DNA of 64,000 nt from Clostridiaceae bacterium (GTDB taxonomy: Bacteria > Bacillota > Clostridia > Lachnospirales > Lachnospiraceae). The position numbers were made by a program, and so were the translations under genes. Of the stretch, positions 1 through 8,434 are shown piece after piece (positions within the stretch are counted from its first letter, which is position 1; every line of letters starts with the position of its first letter). The stretch spans positions 1-64,000 of the forward strand of contig CAJTGE010000034.1 in assembly GCA_910575795.1 (NCBI GenBank), in the 5' to 3' direction. Below the pieces are notes generated by a model. It made no database searches, was not told the DNA's origin, and saw only the letters and a list, made by a program, of their open reading frames with translations.

Positions 1-2
1 GC

Positions 3-102
3 CTGATTTTGTGAGATGATTTTTTGTCAGATGTGCACAAATTTATGAGGCGTACGTGGAGCGTACGTTGATTAAATTTGGGTGCATCTGGCGGAAAATC
101 AG
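3..102. repeat. Palindromic intergenic repeat (about 100 bp)
   Basis: CTGATTTT at 3-10 is mirrored by AAAATCAG at 95-102, and CAGATG at 28-33 by CATCTG at 85-90, so the stretch can fold into one long imperfect hairpin. Its tip is built on GCGTACG repeats. The tip read on the minus strand (CAACGTACG, then TACGCC) resembles the tips of the palindromes at 1723-1888 and 4616-4781. A fragment resembling the left arm recurs near 1512-1538. No protein is encoded here. Confidence 0.6.
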
Positions 103-169
103 CCGCAAAAGCAGGCGCAGAGAGATTCCGAGAGTACATTATTATATTTGGACAGTAACAATCACATTA

Positions 170-1120
170 TTACGCAAAGAAAATATGAATAAGTTCTAAC
201 AACTTTTCTGGCGTCTCCAATTGAGGCAGATGCCTGGTTTTTGTAATTACAGATGATTCTATCGCGGAGTTTAGGGATTGATACTCTCTGATCGTTTTAT
301 TGATTTCAGGCTCTTCACTTCCACCTACAATATAGATGCTGTTGTCAATCTTTTTGAGTGCGTTACGGATGTTGCAGTTTGTATATCTGCACTCTAAGCT
401 GGAAAAGATTGCCTTGGGAGAATCACCCAGGTAGGCGGATTCATAGTAATGATCGATATAGGCAGGTCTTGCGCAATATGGGTTATAGAAATATTGTTCC
501 TGAAAACATTTTTCGATCATGGCGTGGCTGGTTGTGATTTGGTAGAGCAGGGTTCCGATGATTGGAAGATCTAAAAGCAGTTTAAGGAATTTTGCATGCT
601 TACCCGGAACCTGCATGCATTTGTCAAAACTGTCAGGATTGATCAACATGAGTCGGCCGAACAGTTCGGGAGAATGGTTGCATGCCATAATCACAAATGG
701 GGAGGACGCTCCGGAAACGATCAGATCGGTCCGGCGGCCAATCTCTGATTTGATGAAGTCACATATTAACTGTACAAAGAGGTAGCTTGTATAAGTGAAG
801 TTCGGCTTTTCTGAGCGTCCGCAGCCAAGGAGATCAAGTGTATAAACCATATAGCGGCGACTGAGCTTGTCTGTTAAAAGGTGATACTCATATCCGCTGG
901 AGGAAGCATTTAAGTCATGAATTAAAAGAAGGGGCCTTCCACTTCCAGATTTAGTATAATGGATATTTCCCAGACGCCATTTATAACAGAGGGGATCTGG
1001 TTCATCCATCAGATTCTTTTGAACAGCGGATAACTGAACCCATTTATTCATTAAAGCAATGGAAGCAGTACCGGCAGTCAGAAGAGAGAGCAGAGTCATT
1101 AGCTTATTTTTTTTATTCAT
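170..1120 (-). CDS. Alpha/beta-hydrolase fold protein
   Basis: A 316-residue alpha/beta-hydrolase of unknown substrate. A short hydrophobic stretch after a Lys-rich N-terminus (residues 5-25) could be a signal anchor. The oxyanion-side motif LLLIHDLNASSSGYEYH and the sequence LDLLGCGRSEKP are typical of the fold, and a late TRHLPQLETPE supplies the expected catalytic histidine. The nucleophile elbow reads SGASSP rather than GxSxG, so the last glycine is lost and activity is uncertain. The start is supported by AGGAGG eight bases upstream. It stands alone and is transcribed away from parAB. Family assignment is firm; function is unknown. Confidence 0.8.
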   Translation of the reverse strand: MNKKNKLMTLLSLLTAGTASIALMNKWVQLSAVQKNLMDEPDPLCYKWRLGNIHYTKSGSGRPLLLIHDLNASSSGYEYHLLTDKLSRRYMVYTLDLLGCGRSEKPNFTYTSYLFVQLICDFIKSEIGRRTDLIVSGASSPFVIMACNHSPELFGRLMLINPDSFDKCMQVPGKHAKFLKLLLDLPIIGTLLYQITTSHAMIEKCFQEQYFYNPYCARPAYIDHYYESAYLGDSPKAIFSSLECRYTNCNIRNALKKIDNSIYIVGGSEEPEINKTIREYQSLNSAIESSVITKTRHLPQLETPEKLLELIHIFFA

Positions 1121-1260
1121 CGTTCAGACCTCCTATAAGGCTTTTCTTACAAATGTTAGCTTGTAATGATTGGTGGTGAAAATAGAAAATTCATCCATTT
1201 TATTATTATATCATTTTTTTAAATATCAATACATTAAGAAATTCTTACAGTAAGATTTTG

Positions 1261-1359
1261 AAGAGCTTAGCAACAATTCAGAAAGGTCTGCGCACTTACA
1301 GCGTTGACCGTACGCCCGCAGACGTTGCATTTTATATGGTAAGAGCAGCAGAGGGATGA
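1261..1359 (+). pseudogene. Possible 3' remnant of a lost gene
   Basis: An open frame ending at TGA 1357-1359 reads KSLATIQKGL followed by RTYSVDRTPADVAFYMVRAAEG in one run. It has no start codon or ribosome binding site, and its composition is protein-like. It may be the tail of a deleted gene. I do not recognise the family. Confidence 0.2.
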
Positions 1360-1390
1360 GCCTGTCTTAAGTGTTACACAAGATTACCAA

Positions 1391-1406
1391 TGTTTCACGT
1401 GAAACA
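1391..1406. promoter_or_regulatory. parS: parS centromere site
   Basis: TGTTTCACGTGAAACA is the exact 16-bp palindrome known as the chromosomal parS site bound by ParB/Spo0J. It lies about 530 bp upstream of parA, the usual origin-proximal placement. This marks the region as chromosomal and near oriC. Confidence 0.95.
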
Positions 1407-1561
1407 TTTTCTTTTTTTTCTGTAAAACATATATGCAAACGGGATCCAAGTGTGCTATACTAAGTATTGTTCACAGATATTCCGAGAGGCGTTCTTCGTG
1501 CAAAAATAGCGGAGGATTGAAACTGGTGAGAGCTCTGATTTTGTGAGACAGATGCTTTGTG

Positions 1562-1726
1562 CTAGTACACCGTTTTCTTAATCCTTATATACTAAGCGCT
1601 TGATATTTGTATCAGTGCAAGGCGGAGGAAGGAGGCGATGCGGTGGCATCGTTGACTGACGACAACGCGGCAATGATGCAAATAGCGAGTGCTTAGTATA
1701 TGAGGAATTAAAAAACGGTGTACTAG
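1562..1726. repeat. CTAG-ended palindromic element, copy A
   Basis: CTAGTACACCGTTTT at 1562-1576 is exactly mirrored at 1712-1726. A second arm pair (TATACTAAGC near 1588, GCTTAGTATA near 1691) extends the hairpin. It is 165 bp long with CTAG at both ends. Its centre (GGAGGCGATGCGGTGGC) matches the reverse complement of the centre of the next element, so the two are related and inverted. No ORF; MITE- or REP-like. Confidence 0.7.
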
Positions 1727-1888
1727 TGTACTGTCCCGATTATATTCAGGCAAACCTCCTTGCCTAAATTTCCATCAGACTGCGTTGTCGGCGGTCAACG
1801 TAGCCACCGCATCGCCTCCCTTCTCTGCCTTGCTGATGAAAATTTATCCTGCGGAGTTTCGCCAGATATAATCGGTACAGTACACTAG
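1723..1888. repeat. CTAG-ended palindromic element, copy B
   Basis: CTAGTGTACTGT at 1723-1734 mirrors ACAGTACACTAG at 1877-1888; GATTATAT (1738 onward) and ATATAATC (to 1873) extend the stem. It is 166 bp and shares its terminal CTAG (1723-1726) with copy A, so the pair is nested tail to tail. It ends 48 bp before the parA start and may separate parA from its promoter. Confidence 0.7.
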
Positions 1889-1935
1889 TGCTTATGAATC
1901 GAAATGAAATGCATTTGAAAAAGAAAGGAAACATC

Positions 1936-2706
1936 ATGGGACGTACAATTGCGATTGCAAATCAAAAGGGCGGGGTTGGTAAGACGACAACTGCGATCAA
2001 TTTATCTGCCTGTTTGGCAGAGGCTGGTCAGAAGGTCTTAACCATTGACTTTGATCCGCAGGGGAATGCTACGAGCGGACTGGGCCTGGAGAAAGGGCAA
2101 ATCGATGATACGGTATATGAGATGATGTTGGGCGACTGTTCATTTGAGGAATGTCTTCAGAGGGATGTGCATGATAATTTAGATGTTCTTCCTTCTGATT
2201 CCAATTTGTCAGGTGCAGAGATTGAGCTTTTGGATGTGGACGGCAAAGAACTGGTGCTGAAAAAAAAGCTGGAGCGGATACGGGGGATGTATGATTTCAT
2301 TATTATAGATTGTCCGCCGTCGCTCAGTCTGCTCACGATCAATGCATTGGTTGCGGCGAATACGGTGCTGGTTCCGATTCAGTGTGAGTATTATGCGCTG
2401 GAGGGGCTGAGCCAGGTTATGCGCACGATTAATCTGGTGAGAAGGAAGATGAATCCCTCTCTGGAGATGGAAGGCGTTGTATTTACAATGTATGACGCCA
2501 GGACGAATCTGTCTCTTGAGGTAGTAGAGAATGTAAAGAATAATTTGAATGAGAGAATTTATAAAACGATCATCCCCAGAAATGTTCGTCTCGCTGAGGC
2601 GCCGAGTCATGGAATGCCGATCAATATCTATGACAGCAAATCAGCAGGCGCAGAGAATTACCGCCTTTTGGCTGCTGAGGTAATCAGCAGGGAAGCCGAT
2701 CTTTAG
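1936..2706 (+). CDS. parA: Chromosome-partitioning ATPase ParA/Soj
   Basis: A 256-residue ParA/Soj ATPase. The deviant Walker A motif KGGVGKTT is at residues 11-18, followed by DFDPQGNATSGLG and IIIDCPPSLSLLT (Walker B region). Family knowledge: the ATP-bound dimer binds DNA, and ParB bound at parS stimulates its hydrolysis, moving origins and modulating DnaA. An in-frame ATG exists at 1888, but it lies at the end of a palindromic repeat. The ATG at 1936 has AAGAAAGGA just upstream and gives the standard N-terminus, so I use it. parB follows 123 bp later. Confidence 0.95.
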   Translation: MGRTIAIANQKGGVGKTTTAINLSACLAEAGQKVLTIDFDPQGNATSGLGLEKGQIDDTVYEMMLGDCSFEECLQRDVHDNLDVLPSDSNLSGAEIELLDVDGKELVLKKKLERIRGMYDFIIIDCPPSLSLLTINALVAANTVLVPIQCEYYALEGLSQVMRTINLVRRKMNPSLEMEGVVFTMYDARTNLSLEVVENVKNNLNERIYKTIIPRNVRLAEAPSHGMPINIYDSKSAGAENYRLLAAEVISREADL

Positions 2707-2829
2707 TAATGAATGATAGTGATGTGCAATGACAGAAGTATTTGTTTTGGTATTTCTTATGCGATTTTGCCTTCAAAATTCACAACAACACAGTGATAAG
2801 CTATAATAAACCGGAAGATGGAGGATATG

Positions 2830-3795
2830 ATGTCAAAAAGAACTGGACTTGGTAAAGGATTGGGAGCTCTGTTCGGAGAAGAATATACGGATAACAAGAC
2901 TCCGGTTGTAAAAGAGGAAGGCGCGCCGAATCATTCTGATGGGGAATTAAAAGGGGAGAATGCGCAGCAGGCGAAGCAGGAAGTCAAGGTGGTTGAGGTT
3001 GAAAAGGAGAAGTATTTAAATATTTCTCTGATCGAGCCGAACAGCAGCCAGCCCAGAAAGATGTTTGATGAGGAGCAGTTATTTGAGCTGGCGGCTTCGA
3101 TTAAATCGTACGGAGTTCTCCAGCCTGTACTGGTGAAGAAGAAAGAGGATCATTATGAACTGATAGCAGGAGAACGACGCTGGCGGGCTGCCAAGTTGGC
3201 AGGGCTTAGGGAAATCCCTGTTATTATCCGTGAGTATACAAAGCAGCAGACCATGGAAATTGCCCTGATTGAAAATGTGCAGAGAGAGGATTTGAATCCG
3301 ATCGAGGAAGCCAGAGCATATCAGATGCTGATCCAGGAATTTGGATTAAAGCAGGAAGAGGTGGCGGTCCGGGTTTCTAAAAACAGGGCGACTGTTACAA
3401 ACAGCATGCGCCTGTTAAAGCTGGACGAGCGTGTTCAGCAGATGCTGATCCTGAATCAGATCACAGGCGGCCATGCGAGGACGCTGCTGGCTCTGGAAGA
3501 CGGGGAACAGCAGTATCAGGTGGCTATGAAAGTTATGAATAACCGTTTGAGCGTCAGGGAAACGGAAAAACTGGTTAAATTGCTGACAAAACCGCCTGTT
3601 CAGAAGGAAGAGAAGCCGGAAGAGAGGGATCTGAGCATTTTTTACCATGATTTGGAAGATAAACTAAAAAATGTTATGGGAACCAAGGTTGTTATCAATA
3701 AAAAAGATAAAAATAAGGGAAGAATTGAAATAGAGTATTATTCGTCCGCCGAGCTGGAGAGAATCGTAGAGTTGATCCAGTCCATAGGGAAATAA
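2830..3795 (+). CDS. parB: Chromosome-partitioning protein ParB/Spo0J
   Basis: A ParB/Spo0J of 321 residues. It begins with the conserved ParA-contact peptide TGLGKGLGALFG, has a variable acidic linker to about residue 60, then the ParB N domain with GERRWRAAKLAG (CTP-binding box) and IALIENVQREDLNPIEEA. A helix-turn-helix (EEVAVRVSKNRATVTN) and a C-terminal dimerisation domain follow. Of three possible starts (2818, 2827, 2830), 2830 has GGAGG at the right distance. It acts on the parS site at 1391. Together with parA this is the normal chromosomal parABS locus. Confidence 0.95.
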   Translation: MSKRTGLGKGLGALFGEEYTDNKTPVVKEEGAPNHSDGELKGENAQQAKQEVKVVEVEKEKYLNISLIEPNSSQPRKMFDEEQLFELAASIKSYGVLQPVLVKKKEDHYELIAGERRWRAAKLAGLREIPVIIREYTKQQTMEIALIENVQREDLNPIEEARAYQMLIQEFGLKQEEVAVRVSKNRATVTNSMRLLKLDERVQQMLILNQITGGHARTLLALEDGEQQYQVAMKVMNNRLSVRETEKLVKLLTKPPVQKEEKPEERDLSIFYHDLEDKLKNVMGTKVVINKKDKNKGRIEIEYYSSAELERIVELIQSIGK

Positions 3796-3821
3796 GAATT
3801 AAAATAGATGTGTGAGGAGCT

Positions 3822-3887
3822 ATGAAAATGGCTGTATTGGAATTTGTAATCAGAAAGCTGGAAATGGGGACAAAAGATGGGAAATAG
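3822..3887 (+). CDS. Possible 21-residue leader peptide
   Basis: ATG at 3822 has a good GAGGAG site 5 bp upstream and reads MKMAVLEFVIRKLEMGTKDGK before TAG at 3885-3887. The stop overlaps the start of the DUF4446 gene (ATG 3877), whose own ribosome binding site is weak. Translation of this short frame may feed ribosomes to the next gene. No homology is recognised, and it could be chance. Confidence 0.3.
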   Translation: MKMAVLEFVIRKLEMGTKDGK

Positions 3888-4383
3888 CAGTATTTTAAAT
3901 ATGCTGGGATTTGATCCCGCTTATATAATTGCCGGGTTGGCATGTTTGACACTCATATCATTTATAACGACCATCATTTGTATTTTACAATATAAAAGGC
4001 TGTACCGGAGATATGACCTGTTTATGAGAGGGAAAGATGCGGAGACGCTGGAGGATACGATTCTGGATTTGATGGATGAGGCTGTATATCTGCGCGACGA
4101 GGATAATGAAAGCAAGGATATGATCCACGCTATGGAGAAGCAGGTCAAGGCCGGATATCAGAAAACGGGGATTGTCAGATACAATGCGTTTAAGGGCATG
4201 GGAGGCAATTTGAGTTTTGTTATTGCGCTGTTGGACGACCATAATTCCGGGCTGATTTTAAACTCTGTCCACAGCCGCGAGGGATGCTATTTATATATGA
4301 AGGATGTCGTGGAAGGAAAGACGGAGATTTTACTGGGAAATGAGGAAAAGGAGGCCCTGGAGAAGGCGCTGGGGTATCACTAA
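3877..4383 (+). CDS. DUF4446 family membrane protein
   Basis: A 168-residue protein with one N-terminal membrane segment (about residues 14-38, rich in Ile/Leu/Thr), then a cytoplasmic part containing VRYNAFKGMGGNLSFVIALL and NGLILNSVHSREG-like sequence (here HNSGLILNSVHSRE). This arrangement and the position after parB match the DUF4446 family of Firmicutes, whose role is unknown. The ribosome binding site (GGGGAC) is poor, and translational coupling to the short frame at 3822 is possible. Confidence 0.85.
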   Translation: MGNSSILNMLGFDPAYIIAGLACLTLISFITTIICILQYKRLYRRYDLFMRGKDAETLEDTILDLMDEAVYLRDEDNESKDMIHAMEKQVKAGYQKTGIVRYNAFKGMGGNLSFVIALLDDHNSGLILNSVHSREGCYLYMKDVVEGKTEILLGNEEKEALEKALGYH

Positions 4384-4612
4384 ATGGAGGGTGAGGCGAT
4401 TTGGTAATTGTTGCTGTTGACACGCAGCGCGAGGTGGTTTTTGAGTGCATCGCAGCGTAAGTCACAGACAGCGGCCTCCTTGAGTCAAATCTGAGGAGAA
4501 CGGCGCCAAACCGCGTTTTTTGCGAATTGTGTGCATCGCGAAAACTGTTACCGGGTACAGGGCCCGGCAATATTGTGAACAGTAATGTATCATTCCGTTT
4601 GGCTGCATATAC
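4384..4612. other. Intergenic region with hairpins, no gene seen
   Basis: I see no coding frame here. ACTGTT at 4544-4549 pairs with AACAGT at 4578-4583 around CCGGG (4551-4555) and CCCGG (4563-4567), giving a stable hairpin. GTTTTTTGCG and CGCGAAAAC near 4515-4545 form another imperfect pair. There is no clear terminator T-run. Confidence 0.4.
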
Positions 4613-4615
4613 GTC

Positions 4616-4781
4616 CTAGAGCGTGTTTGAAAATTCATTCCTGGCATCTGCACGCCCCACTTTGCGGTATATTTGTGCCAAATTCACTTAACGTAGCCCA
4701 CTACGCCGCGTTCATTTGGCACAAATCTCCCACAAAGTGGCACGCACAGCTACCAGAAAGCAATTTTCAAACACGCTCTAG
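4616..4781. repeat. CTAG-ended palindromic element, copy C
   Basis: CTAGAGCGTGTTTGAAAATT at 4616-4635 is a perfect inverted copy of 4762-4781. Inner arms (CCCACTTTG/CAAAGTGG, TTTGTGCCAAAT/ATTTGGCACAAA) continue the pairing to an apical stem CGTAG-CCCA-CTACG. Length is 166 bp with CTAG at both ends, exactly as in copies A and B, although the outer sequence differs. No protein is encoded. Confidence 0.75.
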
Positions 4782-4860
4782 GAATTGGTATAACAAAATT
4801 TGTGGCGAATGTATATAATACAGAAGAAACGGAAATTTTTGATAGAGGGTGAAAGAGAGA

Positions 4861-5751
4861 ATGCATAAATTTTTGCGTGCTGCGGGATTCAGCATGTATC
4901 AGAAAAAGAGAGATATTAATATTTTGCTCCGTTGTCTTTCAAAGGAGGCGCGCTGCTCCAGGTGCTTCCAGATTGACAGGGAGACGAGTATTTATGAGTT
5001 AAAGACAGAAATTGCGGACGGGATTGGTATCGCAATGTATGGGGAGTTGGATGATAAGGATGAACTGGAGATCGAGTATTATTATCCATATCTGCTCAAT
5101 AAAGAGGTAACTTCAAAGGCGGATTGTTCGATTCAGCGCCATACGGAAAAGGAGACTTATGCGGGGCTGCTGGATGAGTATAAGGTGGGGATCTCGCTTA
5201 TTTTCTATTTGCTGAATCCGATTGAATACCGGGAGAGGCTGATGAAGGGGGACAGCAGGGCCAGAGTGGAATCTGCCAGTCTGTCTGCTTTTTCGGTGTA
5301 TGGAAAAGTACTTCTGCCTGTCAATAAAACGGCAAGGCAGATTGAAAAGGCCAAGGTGGCGTCGCGTAACCGCGATAATCTCCTGGAGGCCGCTAAAAAT
5401 GGCGATGAAGATGCCATGGAGTCGCTGACGATTGAGGATATTGATCTTTATTCGCAGGCTTCGCGCAGGGTGGTGAAGGAGGATATCTATTCGATTGTGG
5501 ATACTTGTTTTATGCCCAGCGGAATTGAGTGCGATCAGTATTCTATTTTGGGGGAGATTAAAGATGTTGCGCTGAAGAAAAACAGGATTACCGGGGAGGA
5601 AATCTATGATATGATGCTGGAATGTAATGATCTGTATTTCAGGGTTGGGATAAATAAAATGGATCTTCTGGGAGAGCCGGCTATGGGAAGGCGGTTTAAA
5701 GGGAAGATATGGATGATGGGCACTGCGAATTTCAGGGACAGGAGAATTTGA
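4861..5751 (+). CDS. DUF3881-like protein of unknown function
   Basis: A 296-residue soluble protein without signal peptide or membrane segments. Recognisable stretches are MHKFLRAAGFSMY at the start, ELEIEYYYPYLL near residue 80, GISLIFYLLNPIEYRE near 120 and a C-terminal FKGKIWMMGTANF. From memory this pattern belongs to DUF3881, a family largely confined to Lachnospiraceae; I could not verify it. GTG at 4849 is an alternative start, but ATG 4861 is better placed behind GAGGG/GAAAGAGAG. It stands alone, downstream of repeat C, and is followed by an AT-rich hairpin. Confidence 0.65.
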   Translation: MHKFLRAAGFSMYQKKRDINILLRCLSKEARCSRCFQIDRETSIYELKTEIADGIGIAMYGELDDKDELEIEYYYPYLLNKEVTSKADCSIQRHTEKETYAGLLDEYKVGISLIFYLLNPIEYRERLMKGDSRARVESASLSAFSVYGKVLLPVNKTARQIEKAKVASRNRDNLLEAAKNGDEDAMESLTIEDIDLYSQASRRVVKEDIYSIVDTCFMPSGIECDQYSILGEIKDVALKKNRITGEEIYDMMLECNDLYFRVGINKMDLLGEPAMGRRFKGKIWMMGTANFRDRRI

Positions 5752-5835
5752 GGATTGCGGGGATTTGTTGGGGGGATTATTGGTGAAGGTTTGTATGTGG
5801 ATTTGGTGTGAAAATATGGATTGAGAGTTGGTATG

Positions 5836-5867
5836 AAATATGATATAAAAATTTATATCATATTTTT
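5836..5867 (+). terminator. AT-rich hairpin, likely terminator
   Basis: AAATATGATATAAA (5836-5849) and TTTATATCATATTT (5852-5865) form a perfect 14-bp stem with a 2-nt loop and end in a T-run. It lies 85 bp after the DUF3881-like gene. Confidence 0.5.
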
Positions 5868-5876
5868 AAATTATAC

Positions 5877-5905
5877 TTGCTTTATTTTGAAAAATAGATT
5901 ATAAT
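5877..5905 (+). promoter_or_regulatory. Sigma-A type promoter, probably for tRNA-Arg
   Basis: TTGCTT (5877-5882), a 17-bp spacer, then TATAAT (5900-5905). The next gene on this strand is the tRNA about 170 bp downstream. Confidence 0.5.
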
Positions 5906-6074
5906 AATTCCGATATGGTTTAATTGAGCTTGTGAAATAAGAGATTTTTTTATAAAGTTTTTATTGTTCTGGGGCGCATGGTTTGGTTGAATAGAGTGAT
6001 CGTTTCCTAGTTATCCCGGTCATCAAAGTCCGTGGAGGGTAAAAAGTTCTTTTCATAAACTTCATATCGTTCGA

Positions 6075-6148
6075 GTCCTCGTAGCTCAGCTGGATAGAGC
6101 ACACGCCTCCTAAGCGTGGGGTCGGAAGTTCAAATCTTCTCGGGGACG
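6075..6148 (+). tRNA. tRNA-Arg (anticodon CCU)
   Basis: The sequence folds as a cloverleaf. The acceptor stem is GTCCTCG with CGGGGAC. The D arm contains AGCTCAGCTGGATAGAGC. The anticodon stem CACGC/GCGTG carries loop CTCCTAA, so the anticodon is CCU and it reads AGG. The T arm contains GGTTCAAATC-like AAGTTCAAATCTT. CCA is not encoded. The 3' end is immediately followed by a terminator and an integrase gene, so this tRNA is the likely attachment target of the adjoining element. Confidence 0.95.
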
Positions 6149-6153
6149 CTGAA

Positions 6154-6184
6154 ATGCCGTAACTTCAAGGGTTGCGGCATTTTT
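6154..6184 (+). terminator. Intrinsic terminator after tRNA-Arg
   Basis: ATGCCGTAAC (6154-6163) pairs with GTTGCGGCAT (6171-6180), with one G-T pair, followed by TTTT. It closes the tRNA transcript a few bases after the tRNA 3' end. Confidence 0.85.
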
Positions 6185-6361
6185 GTTCCTTCAGGGATTC
6201 CAACATGCCCTCCTTTCATAACCTTATTTTCGACCTGCCGCCTGTGGGGGAAGTCCGAAATGGATTAGAACCCCCTTGCGGGAAAAACAAGGTCTGCTAA
6301 TCATTTTGCTAATTTGTATTCCCGTGTACTCTGGTTGCTTCCTGTGTCGTCTTGTGACGTT

Positions 6362-7792
6362 TCATGTACCGAGCATTTTTTTCGCAAGCTGCGTCATGAT
6401 CTGCTCTCCGTACTGCTCAATGAATTTCTGGGTAAATGCGTCCATAAGCTGTGGGGCAGATTCCAGCTGTTTCATCATGGCATCCGGATTCGGAACGGAG
6501 CTGTTTCCCTCGCCCTGGAGGCTGCGCTCCACAGGGCGCATATCAGGATTGGAATAAAAAGCCGTCTCAAATTTCTGTGCATTGATTTTCCGGTCTTCAT
6601 CCAGAATGTGTGCATAGATTTCCGTAATCATATCGATTTGCGCATGTCGCGTGTCTCCCTGGGTAGCTTTCAGATCTCCCTTGTTCAGCTTCAGCTTATA
6701 GGTCGTACTGGAATGGCGCAGGGAATGGAACACTACATTGGGCAGTCCGGCAGATTTTTTAAGGCGTTCAAACTGGTTGCCTATGATGCGGTCCTCGCAG
6801 GGCCTTCCCGTTTCCTGTGCCAGTACCAGATTGTAGTCCGTGTAGTCCGGCCCCATGAATTCTTTCAGCCTGTCCTGTTTTTCCTTCCAGTCACGCAGGA
6901 TAAGGGCAAGGGTCTTAGGAAGCCATACCTTGCGGATGCTGCTTTCTGTCTTTGGTTTTTTCAGGACAAGCCTGGTGGATGATTTGCCGCCCATCAGCCT
7001 CGGAAACACGAAAAGGATGTCCTTTTCCCCAAGTGCGTCTATGGCCCGCTGGTCTACCCTGGTAAGTTCTTTTTCAATCCATACATGTGCGTCATCGTTT
7101 ACGATATCATCATCCGCGATATGGAGGCAGTCCCAGGTCAGGCCGGTGATCTCCCCCATCCGCATGGAGCAGGCAAAGGCCAGGTTGATTGCAATATACA
7201 GTTTCCCGTCCTGGCAGTTGTCAAGGGCCTGGCGGATGATGTCTGCCGTCCAGATGGCCCGGACTTTCTTTTCCCGTTTCGGCAGGTCAGCATCTTCAAA
7301 TGGGTTCTTACCGATCATATCCCAGCGGACTGCCTGGTGGAAAGCGCACCGGAGAAGTTTAATAACCTTCTCAATGGTGCATGGCGTTACAAATTCTGTT
7401 TTTGCATGCCGATACGGGGTGTTTACAGGAGCGGTCTTCTGAAGCTGCTGGATAAATTTATCCACAGTCTTTTTGTTGATATCCTGGACAATCAGGCTTC
7501 CAATCAACGGATTGATATAATTGTTGATGAGTGCTGTATTGCTGGCATAGATTGAAAGACCCCACCGCTTTTCTCCATAAAGCTCCACGAATTCCTTTAA
7601 AAAATTTTCCACTGTAGTAGTATTTGGCGGTATAAAAGTCCCGTTATCAAGTTCGGCTTCCACAGCTGATTTCCTTTTCCGTGCTTCAGCCTTGGTACTG
7701 AAAGTTTCCCATTTCTGTCTTTTCTGTCCTTCCTGGTCTGTATAGGTATAAACGACAGCATGTTTTTTTCCTCTTTTTTGAATTGATGCCAT
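6362..7792 (-). CDS. int: Tyrosine recombinase / integrase of an integrative element
   Basis: A 476-residue tyrosine recombinase of the phage/ICE type. It has an N-terminal arm-binding domain (AVVYTYTDQEGQKRQKWETF), a SAM-like core-binding domain (about 60-160) and a catalytic domain. The catalytic residues are visible: R211 (SMRMGEITGLTW), H356-x-x-R359 (HSLRH), H383 and the nucleophile Y393 (EIYAHILDED). Integrases of this kind recombine a circular element into a tRNA 3' end. Here the gene reads towards tRNA-Arg(CCU), 214 bp away, the usual layout at the attL end. It follows the excisionase-like gene by 20 bp, probably as one operon. All catalytic residues are present. Confidence 0.95.
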   Translation of the reverse strand: MASIQKRGKKHAVVYTYTDQEGQKRQKWETFSTKAEARKRKSAVEAELDNGTFIPPNTTTVENFLKEFVELYGEKRWGLSIYASNTALINNYINPLIGSLIVQDINKKTVDKFIQQLQKTAPVNTPYRHAKTEFVTPCTIEKVIKLLRCAFHQAVRWDMIGKNPFEDADLPKREKKVRAIWTADIIRQALDNCQDGKLYIAINLAFACSMRMGEITGLTWDCLHIADDDIVNDDAHVWIEKELTRVDQRAIDALGEKDILFVFPRLMGGKSSTRLVLKKPKTESSIRKVWLPKTLALILRDWKEKQDRLKEFMGPDYTDYNLVLAQETGRPCEDRIIGNQFERLKKSAGLPNVVFHSLRHSSTTYKLKLNKGDLKATQGDTRHAQIDMITEIYAHILDEDRKINAQKFETAFYSNPDMRPVERSLQGEGNSSVPNPDAMMKQLESAPQLMDAFTQKFIEQYGEQIMTQLAKKMLGT

Positions 7793-7812
7793 ATGTGCAG
7801 GCTCCTTTCCTT

Positions 7813-8022
7813 TTATGCTTTACTGTTCCCATCAAGCCATTCATCAAAGGATCTTCTGGAGATACGCAGTTTTTTGCCGATGCGTACCGTTTTAAAAGCT
7901 TCCGCAGCGCAGAGATTGTATACCGAGCGTTTGCTGACTCCCAATATCTCTGCTGCTTCCGCAACAGAATAGCTCCTTTTTTCTGGATCGGCTTTCAGAG
8001 TTTTGCTTGTATGTTCCGCCAC
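7813..8022 (-). CDS. xis: Excisionase-like DNA-binding protein (MerR-type HTH)
   Basis: A 69-residue protein with one winged helix-turn-helix of the excisionase/HTH_17 type: YSVAEAAEILGVSKRSVYNL, then RIGKKLRISRRSFDEWL. The start is GTG at 8020-8022 with GGAGG five bases upstream. Small proteins of this fold next to an integrase usually direct excision by bending DNA at the att site, but some act only as regulators. The tight arrangement with the integrase supports the excisionase role. Confidence 0.85.
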   Translation of the reverse strand: MAEHTSKTLKADPEKRSYSVAEAAEILGVSKRSVYNLCAAEAFKTVRIGKKLRISRRSFDEWLDGNSKA

Positions 8023-8039
8023 AGTGACCTCCTTTCTGT

Positions 8040-8434
8040 GTGGCTGGAAAGAGCCTACGGTTCCTTACCTGTATATCTTACGATTCTAAGACCAGCCACT
8101 TCAACAAAAAAATAAAAACAAGACGTTCTAATGCTAAAAAAATTTGTTTATTCGTGCATGGCATCCTGGACCACTTCCTGCGCCAGAGTTTCTGCCGCGT
8201 ATTTTCAGGCCGTGCTGTGCAGCGATTAAGCAGAGGTAAAACTGTTCTTAATAAGAGATCCTATCCCATGCACCTGTATGCCTTCCAGTACCATGCTATG
8301 AAATTGTCAATGTACAATCTATGGCATCTTTTCTAAATGACCTATACAATAATAAAACAGGGTAAAAATCAGATATTTCTGCAATCATATTAAAATTTTT
8401 AAAATTATCGAATACTATATATAGGTTGAAACCA
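8040..8434. other. Intergenic region, no gene recognised
   Basis: The stretch upstream of the excisionase-like gene becomes very AT-rich after 8330. A minus-strand frame near 8160-8215 reads KYAAETLAQEVVQDAMHE before a stop and looks mildly protein-like, but it has no start. I see no other feature. Confidence 0.3.

Noticed and set aside
6314..7555. Long plus-strand open frames opposite the integrase gene
   Set aside because: They mirror the integrase coding strand, have no ribosome sites and encode no recognisable domain.
8160..8330. Minus-strand frame resembling a sigma-like helix (AAETLAQEVVQDAMHE)
   Set aside because: Only 18 codons are open, with no start and no conserved neighbours.
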